Shown in pieces: positions 40,036 through 44,710 of a stretch of DNA of 44,710 nt (its first letter is position 1; every line of letters starts with the position of its first letter). The position numbers and the translations under genes were made by a program. The stretch is from Burkholderiales bacterium. GTDB lineage: Bacteria; Pseudomonadota; Gammaproteobacteria; Burkholderiales; SG8-39. Below the pieces are notes generated by a model. That model saw only the letters and a program-made list of their open reading frames with translations. It did no database searches and was not told the origin of the DNA. Location of the stretch: positions 1 through 44,710 of the forward strand of contig JACZJV010000118.1 of the NCBI GenBank assembly GCA_014860355.1, given 5' to 3'.

Positions 40036-42156
40036 TCAGGCCTTGCGCACCCACACCGCGGTGTCGTGAAACACGGCGCCGCCGTTGGGCGGGCCGGGCT
40101 CGGCGCTGACCAGGGCGTTGACGCCGACGCCGCCGTCGAAATCGGAATTGGGCCAGATGCTTTCGACCACGATCACGCCGGGCTGCAAGCCGTCGAAACG
40201 CTTCGCGTGCAGGCGCACCTCGGCGCGTTCGTTGCCGATGACGATGCGATCGCCGCTCGCGATCCCGAGCCGGGCGCAATCGGCTGGATGGATCAGTGCG
40301 CTCGGGCGCTGTTCGCGCCTGCGCGAGCCGGGCGTTTCGGTGAACGTGGTGTTGAGGAACGAGCGTGCGGGCGCGGCCACCATGCGAAACGGGTGCTCGG
40401 CGCCCGCAAGCTCGATGACTGCATGGTGATCGGGCAGTGCCGGCATGCCGGCGTAGTCGGCGCCGCACTTCGACCAGTCCGGCCTGAAATGGAAGCGCGC
40501 ATCGGGCTGGGGAAAGCCGTGGATGAAATGCGCGCTGTCAAAATCGGGCTGCAGGTCGATCCAGCGCAGCCGGTCGAATTCGTCGAAGCCCGGATAGCCC
40601 GAGGCCTTCAGCGTGTGATCGATCATCTCGCGCGCGCTCATGCGAAAGCCCGGATGTTCGGCGCGCAGGCGCTGCGCCAGGGCGCAGATCACCTCGTGGT
40701 TGGAACGCGCCTCGGCGTAGGGTTCGATGATCTTCGCGCCCAGCTGCAGGTGCGAGTGGCCGCCGGACTGGTACAGGTCGTCGTGCTCGACAAACGTGGT
40801 GGCGGGCAGCACGATGTCGGCCAGCTTTGCGGTGTCGGTGAGGAATTGCTCGTGCACGCAGACGAACAGGTCGGCGCGCCTGAAGCCTTGCTGCACTTTC
40901 AGCACTTCCGGCGATACCACCACGGGATTGGTGTTCTGCACCAGCATCGCGGCGACCGGAGGCCCGTCGCCGAGGTCGCGTTTGTCGCCGCAGAGTATGG
41001 GGCCGACGCGCGACTGGTCGAGGATGCGTATGGACGCGTCGCAGCGGTCCAGGCCCTTGATCAGCGTGCGGTCGACCTTGTAGATGTCGCCGTTGCTGTA
41101 GAAGGTGCCGCCGCCCCTGAGCTTCCATTTGCCCGCGACGGTGGCGATACAGGACACGGCGTGCACGTTGGCGGCGCCGTTGCGGCTGCGCGACATGCCG
41201 AAGCCCAGGCGGATGAAGGCGCGCTCGGCGCGCGCATAGCATCCGGCCAGGCGCTCGATCGCGTCCACGCCCAGGCCGCAGATTGCCGCGGCCCACTGCG
41301 GCGTGCGCGCCGCAAGATGGGCTTCCAGTTCCTGCGGCGCGTCGGAATGGCTGCGCATGTACGCACGGTCGGCGTAGCCGTCGCGGAACAGGATGTGCAT
41401 CACGGCGCAGGCGAGCGCGCCGTCGGTGCCCGGACGCAGGCACAGGTGTTCGTCGGCGACCTTCGCGGTGGCGGTGCGGTAGGGGTCGACCACGATCAGC
41501 CGGGCGCCGCGCTCGCGCCGCGCGCGCGCGATGTGCGTCATGACGTTGACCTGCGTTGCCGCCGGGTTGGTGCCCCAGGCGATGATCAGGTCGGATTCGC
41601 CCATCTCGCGCGGGTCGGGGCCCATCTTGGCGCCGACGCCGGCGCGCCAGCCCGCATCGACCAGGGTATTGCAGATGGTCGAGTGCTGGCGCGACCAGCG
41701 CATCACATGGCGCAGGCGCTCTATGCCGTCGCGCTGCACCAGCCCCATGGTGCCGGCGTAATACAGCGGCCAGACGGCTTCGCTACCGCGGCGCTGCGCG
41801 GCGCGGATGAACGCCTCGGCGACCTCGTCCAGCGCGGCATCCCAGCTTATGGTTTCGAATTCGCCGCTCGCCTTCGCACCCCTGCGCCGCAGCGGATGCC
41901 CGAGCCGGTCCGGATGATGCACGCGCTCGGCGTAGCGCGACACCTTCTCGCAGATCACGCCGGCGGTGTAGGAATTGGCCGCGGCGCCGCGCACCTTGCC
42001 GATGCGCGTATCATCGAGCCGCTCGAGCTCGAGTGCGCAGGTGCTGGGGCAATCGTGCGGGCAGGTGCTGTGTAGGTAGCCAGGCGGTCTGTTCACCTGC
42101 GGATTATATGCTGGGCCAGGAAGCGCCGGTGCGCGCGGGCTTGGCATATAATGCAT
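40036..42156 (-). CDS. molybdopterin-dependent oxidoreductase with [4Fe-4S] cluster
   Basis: A 706-residue catalytic subunit of the DMSO reductase family. The N-terminal cluster motif is C-x3-C-x3-C...C ('STCPHDCPSTCALELE', Cys32, Cys36, Cys40 and Cys69). Molybdopterin-binding regions include 'DLIIAWGTNPAATQVNVM', 'LIVVDPYRTATAKVADEHL', 'LVQNTNPVVV' and 'LADIVLPATTFVEHDDLYQS', and the C-terminal domain shows 'SALIHPADCARLGIASGD'. No twin-arginine signal is seen, so it is probably cytoplasmic. No electron-transfer or membrane subunit gene adjoins it. The ATG at 42156 has AGGA upstream; it leaves only 37 bases to the divergent transporter gene. Substrate is unknown; formate or another small oxidant/reductant is possible. 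Confidence 0.88.
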   Translation of the reverse strand: MHYMPSPRAPALPGPAYNPQVNRPPGYLHSTCPHDCPSTCALELERLDDTRIGKVRGAAANSYTAGVICEKVSRYAERVHHPDRLGHPLRRRGAKASGEFETISWDAALDEVAEAFIRAAQRRGSEAVWPLYYAGTMGLVQRDGIERLRHVMRWSRQHSTICNTLVDAGWRAGVGAKMGPDPREMGESDLIIAWGTNPAATQVNVMTHIARARRERGARLIVVDPYRTATAKVADEHLCLRPGTDGALACAVMHILFRDGYADRAYMRSHSDAPQELEAHLAARTPQWAAAICGLGVDAIERLAGCYARAERAFIRLGFGMSRSRNGAANVHAVSCIATVAGKWKLRGGGTFYSNGDIYKVDRTLIKGLDRCDASIRILDQSRVGPILCGDKRDLGDGPPVAAMLVQNTNPVVVSPEVLKVQQGFRRADLFVCVHEQFLTDTAKLADIVLPATTFVEHDDLYQSGGHSHLQLGAKIIEPYAEARSNHEVICALAQRLRAEHPGFRMSAREMIDHTLKASGYPGFDEFDRLRWIDLQPDFDSAHFIHGFPQPDARFHFRPDWSKCGADYAGMPALPDHHAVIELAGAEHPFRMVAAPARSFLNTTFTETPGSRRREQRPSALIHPADCARLGIASGDRIVIGNERAEVRLHAKRFDGLQPGVIVVESIWPNSDFDGGVGVNALVSAEPGPPNGGAVFHDTAVWVRKA

Positions 42157-42193
42157 GCAGCAACATCCTCGTACCCTCCCTCAGGAGCAATAG

Positions 42194-43363
42194 ATGATCA
42201 ATTTCAAACGCAAGACCATCGTTTCCTTGATAGGCCTGGGCCTGGCGTTCGCCGCCGGCGCGGCCGGGGCCAAGCAGACGGTAAAGCTCGTATTCATCGG
42301 TCCGCTCACCGGCGGCGTATCCGCCAACGGCATCGGCGGGCGCAATTCCGCCGATCTGGCGGTGCGCCTCAGAAACCAGGATCCCAAGGCCAAGTACAGC
42401 TACGAACTGGTCAGCTACGACGACGAGTGCAAGCCCAATATAGCGGTGCAGGTGGCGACCAAGGCGGCCGCCGACAATTCCATCATCGCCGGCGTGACGC
42501 ACTATTGCTCGGTGACGGCGGTGGCGACGGTGGACACCTACCACAAGTTCGGCCTGCCGGTGGTCGTCTGGGGCGCGGTGCTTCCGTCGATAACCTACGG
42601 CAACAAGTATGCCGAGGTGCATCGCGTCAACGGCACCATGATCAACCAGAACGACGTCGCGGCGAAATTCATGACGGGCATGAAATACAAGAAATGGGTG
42701 GTCATCCATGACACCACGGATTACGGCAAGGGTCATAACCAGTACTTCAGCGAGCACCTGAAGAAAGACGGCGGACAGATACTCGCCACCTTCGGCGTAA
42801 CCGCCGATCAGCAGGACTTCACCACCGAACTCACCAAGGCGAAGGAACTCAAGCCCGAAGTGATTTACTTCGGCGGCCTGACGCCGCTGGGTGTACGCAT
42901 TCGTTCGCAAATGGAGAAACTCGGCATCAATGCGGTGTTCGAGGGTACCTCCGGGATAAAGTCCGATGCGTTCATCGAAGGCCTGGGCAATAAACTCGCC
43001 GAAGGCAGCCTGTCGTTCATCGAGGGCGCGCCCTGGGAGAAACTGCCCGGCGGCCTGTTCTTCACCGGCAAGTATTCGCTGCAGAAATACAACGAAGCGC
43101 CCGAAGCCTATGGCCCGTTCGCCTATGCCGCCGCCAACCTGATCATCGACGCGATCGAGAAGGTCGGTCCCAACCGCAAGAAAGTGACCGCGGAGCTCGG
43201 CAAGACCAAGGACAGGGACTCCATCGTGGGCAAGATCACCTTCGATGATCATGGCCAGAACATCGTGCCGCTGATTACCAAATACGTGGTGCAGGACGGC
43301 AAATGGCTGGTGTGGGAAGAGAGCGAGTACGGCTCCGGCAAGCGCAAGCTGAAAGGGCAATAG
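42194..43363 (+). CDS. Liv-type ABC transporter substrate-binding protein
   Basis: A 389-residue periplasmic binding protein with a signal peptide (cleavage near AAGAAGA-KQ, residue 26). The mature protein has the type I fold typical of LivJ/LivK: 'VKLVFIGPLTGGVSANGIGG' at the start, 'DECKPNIAVQVATKAAADNS', 'VIHDTTDYGKGHNQYFSEHL' and 'YFGGLTPLGVRIRSQMEKLG'. The ligand could be leucine/isoleucine/valine, an amide, or an aromatic acid; the binding pocket cannot be read from sequence alone. It is the first gene of a liv-type operon; livH- and livM-like permeases follow after a strongly structured 217-base gap. Confidence 0.9.
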   Translation: MINFKRKTIVSLIGLGLAFAAGAAGAKQTVKLVFIGPLTGGVSANGIGGRNSADLAVRLRNQDPKAKYSYELVSYDDECKPNIAVQVATKAAADNSIIAGVTHYCSVTAVATVDTYHKFGLPVVVWGAVLPSITYGNKYAEVHRVNGTMINQNDVAAKFMTGMKYKKWVVIHDTTDYGKGHNQYFSEHLKKDGGQILATFGVTADQQDFTTELTKAKELKPEVIYFGGLTPLGVRIRSQMEKLGINAVFEGTSGIKSDAFIEGLGNKLAEGSLSFIEGAPWEKLPGGLFFTGKYSLQKYNEAPEAYGPFAYAAANLIIDAIEKVGPNRKKVTAELGKTKDRDSIVGKITFDDHGQNIVPLITKYVVQDGKWLVWEESEYGSGKRKLKGQ

Positions 43364-43377
43364 CGAGAACGGCTTTT

Positions 43378-43558
43378 GCGCGGACGAAAGTCCGTCCGCG
43401 CGGATCGCCGATTGTGAGCGGATGAAAAACAATCCGCGCACAATCGGCGATCTTGCATAAGCCCTCCCGCGCCGTGTTTGGTGTTTACTATAACCGTGCT
43501 ATCCGTGCGGATGCGCTTTTCATCCGTACGGATAGCACGGTTGGCGCGCGCAGCGCGC
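43378..43558 (+). other. intergenic cluster of large RNA hairpins in the liv-type operon
   Basis: Four hairpins fill the gap between the binding-protein and permease genes. H1 (43378-43401): GCGCGGAC/GTCCGCGC, or alternatively CGGAC-GAAA-GTCCG with a GNRA tetraloop. H2 (43403-43452): a 14-base-pair stem, an A-G mismatch and a further 6 base pairs (GCGGAT/ATCCGC). H3 (43492-43542): a 15-base-pair stem (AACCGTGCTATCCGT and its complement), a G-T pair and 6 more base pairs. H4 (43544-43558): GCGCGC/GCGCGC, followed by a T-run at 43563-43567. The sequence CGGATGAAAA in H2 (43419-43428) is exactly complementary to TTTTCATCCG in H3 (43517-43526), allowing an alternative fold. It may stabilise the upstream mRNA, attenuate the permease genes, or act as a switch. 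Confidence 0.75.
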
Positions 43559-43580
43559 AAGGTTTTTCTAGAATGCTTCC

Positions 43581-44516
43581 ATGACCCTCGGCCTCCTTAG
43601 CCAGTACGTCTTCAACGGCCTGATGCTGGGCATGATCTACGCCATGGTGGCCGTCGGCTTCACCTTGTTCTTCGGCGTCCTCGACGTAATCAAGTTCTCC
43701 CACGGCGACGTGCTGATGGTGGGCGCGTTCACCGGGCTCGCCACCTATCTGGGACTGCAGGCGCTGGGCGTGGACTCGGCATTGGTGCAGTTGCTGGTGA
43801 TGACCCTGGTCGCGACGCTGTCGATGGCGCTGCTGGGCGCGCTGATCGCAAAATACCTGGTGCTGCCGCTGCGGCTGGCGCCGCCGCTCAATACCCTGCT
43901 GATCACGCTGATGCTGGGCACGGTCCTGCGCGAAGCGGTGCGCCTGTTCTATCCCCAGGGCTCCAACCCCAAGCCCTTCCCGCGCCTGCTGCCCGCGGAT
44001 TCCCTGAGTTTCGGCAGCTTCACGCTGCGCGCCGACAGCATGATCCTGCTGCTCGCGGGGCTGGCAGCCATCGTCGCCGTGCATCTGGTGATCAATCGCA
44101 CCAAGCTCGGCCTGGCGATACGCGCGGTGGCGCAGGATGCGGAGACGGCGCGCATCATGGGCATCAATTTCGAGTTCATCGTGCTGCTTACCTTCGCCAT
44201 CGGCTCGGGCATGGCGGCGCTGGGCGGGTTGATGAACGGCCTGTACTACAACGAAATCAACTTCGGCGTCGGCCTGCTGCTCGGCGTGATCGGCTTTTCC
44301 GCCGCGGTGGTCGGCGGTCTGGGGAACATCTACGGCGCTATACTCGGCGGGTTTCTCTTTTCGGCGCTGCAAAGCCTAGGCGCGGTGACGCTGCCTGCCT
44401 TGTTTCCCGGCACCTCCACCGCCTACAAGGACGTATTCGCGTTCGCCGTGGTGATCATCTTCATGGCCTGGCGGCCCACCGGCCTCATCGCCGAAAAGAA
44501 AAGCGAGCGCGTATGA
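43581..44516 (+). CDS. livH: branched-chain amino acid-type ABC permease (LivH)
   Basis: Inner-membrane permease of 311 residues with about eight hydrophobic segments ('LMLGMIYAMVAVGFTLFFGV', 'LLVMTLVATLSMALLGALIA', 'LLLAGLAAIVAVHLVI', 'LLGVIGFSAAVVGGLGNIYG' and others). The LivH hallmark 'GVLDVIKFSHGDVLMVGAFT' and the cytoplasmic coupling segment 'GLAIRAVAQDAETARIMGIN' are present. The ATG at 43581 follows the hairpin cluster closely, so a structure there could affect its translation. It overlaps the next gene by four bases (ATGA). Confidence 0.92.
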   Translation: MTLGLLSQYVFNGLMLGMIYAMVAVGFTLFFGVLDVIKFSHGDVLMVGAFTGLATYLGLQALGVDSALVQLLVMTLVATLSMALLGALIAKYLVLPLRLAPPLNTLLITLMLGTVLREAVRLFYPQGSNPKPFPRLLPADSLSFGSFTLRADSMILLLAGLAAIVAVHLVINRTKLGLAIRAVAQDAETARIMGINFEFIVLLTFAIGSGMAALGGLMNGLYYNEINFGVGLLLGVIGFSAAVVGGLGNIYGAILGGFLFSALQSLGAVTLPALFPGTSTAYKDVFAFAVVIIFMAWRPTGLIAEKKSERV

Positions 44517-44710
44517 AGCGCCTGCTGGCTGCGGATTCGGCGTTTCCCGCGCTCGCGAGCATGGCGGGCATCACCCTGTACGCGGTGCTGTTTCTGTACG
44601 CGGAATCCCAGGAAGAGGTGATGGGCCTTGCGGCGGGCGCCGTCGCCGTGCTGTTCCTGCTCGCGCGCTTCGGCTGGAGCGCGCGCGCGGCAGTCTCGTT
44701 CGCGGGCAAC
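44513..44710 (+). CDS. livM: branched-chain amino acid-type ABC permease (LivM), cut by window end
   Basis: The first 66 codons of the gene after livH. The ATG at 44513 overlaps the livH stop. The visible part starts 'MKRLLAADSAFPALASMAGI' and has two hydrophobic segments ('MAGITLYAVLFLYA' and 'GAVAVLFLLARFG'), as expected at the start of LivM-like permeases. Assignment rests mainly on its position in the operon; too little sequence is visible for family motifs. Confidence 0.65.
   Translation, partial: MKRLLAADSAFPALASMAGITLYAVLFLYAESQEEVMGLAAGAVAVLFLLARFGWSARAAVSFAGN

Noticed and set aside
39892-42075. 727-codon plus-strand frame
   Set aside because: Shadow of the molybdopterin oxidoreductase, whose Cys cluster and cofactor motifs are on the minus strand.
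27326-43571. Recurrent TTCTAGA in four intergenic or gene-end positions (27326, 30172, 37557, 43566)
   Set aside because: CTAG occurs many times elsewhere in the window, and the four sites have no common position relative to promoters or genes.

Overview
This is a GC-rich (by eye roughly two thirds G+C), densely coded chromosomal segment. The gene set suggests a facultatively anaerobic, metabolically versatile betaproteobacterium: a NAD-linked [NiFe] hydrogenase, glutathione enzymes, pyruvate phosphate dikinase, a Liv-type ABC importer, c-di-GMP signalling proteins and FNR-type promoters. The taxonomic call is inference from protein resemblance and base composition. No rRNA, tRNA, insertion sequence, prophage or CRISPR array was seen.

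Layout. 1-1.5 kb: end of a tonB-exbB-exbD operon. 1.5-3.3 kb: small orphan genes (a Cys-rich zinc-ribbon-like protein, a secreted protein, a small cytosolic protein). 3.6-9.4 kb: 2-hydroxyacid dehydrogenase, Nudix hydrolase, DHCW-type cupin, a PAS-PAS-PAS-GGDEF cyclase, a glycine-zipper envelope protein and a membrane PAS-GAF sensor. 9.5-12.6 kb: divergent glutathione synthesis (gshA) and reduction (gor) genes. 12.8-15.9 kb: an outer-membrane barrel and a translationally coupled pair of c-di-GMP-family proteins (HD-GYP, then GGDEF-EAL), both with key catalytic residues replaced. 16.1-21.2 kb: hoxFUYHW, a complete bidirectional NAD-reducing hydrogenase with its maturation protease. 21.2-25.5 kb: a MacA/MacB-like export system with two permeases. 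25.6-28.6 kb: a ThDP enzyme and a secreted hypothetical protein. 28.8-33.0 kb: a candidate small RNA, a tandem universal stress protein and pyruvate phosphate dikinase. 33.0-38.4 kb: a GIY-YIG protein, ArfB, a c-type cytochrome, a second ThDP enzyme, a class III CoA-transferase and an atypical crotonase. 38.4-42.2 kb (minus strand): a second universal stress protein, a NYN-LOTUS protein and a molybdopterin oxidoreductase. 42.2 kb to the end: the start of a branched-chain amino acid-type ABC importer operon with a highly structured intergenic region.

Main discovery. Five intergenic sites match the FNR/ANR pattern TTGAY-N4-ATCAA. Each has a -10-like hexamer (the one at 33.7 kb weak) starting 35-36 bases after the first base of the box, which is class II FNR geometry. 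They precede hoxF, both universal stress protein genes, the cytochrome c gene, and a non-coding stretch that ends about 80 nt later in a textbook Rho-independent terminator. That stretch is a candidate anaerobically induced small RNA with an exposed UUUCCUCCC (anti-Shine-Dalgarno-like) segment. Together these sites outline a local low-oxygen regulon joining hydrogen metabolism, stress proteins, electron transfer and a regulatory RNA.

Other unusual items are the intergenic region between the Liv binding-protein and permease genes, where three large hairpins include two whose arm and loop sequences are mutually complementary over 10 nt, and the degenerate c-di-GMP protein pair.
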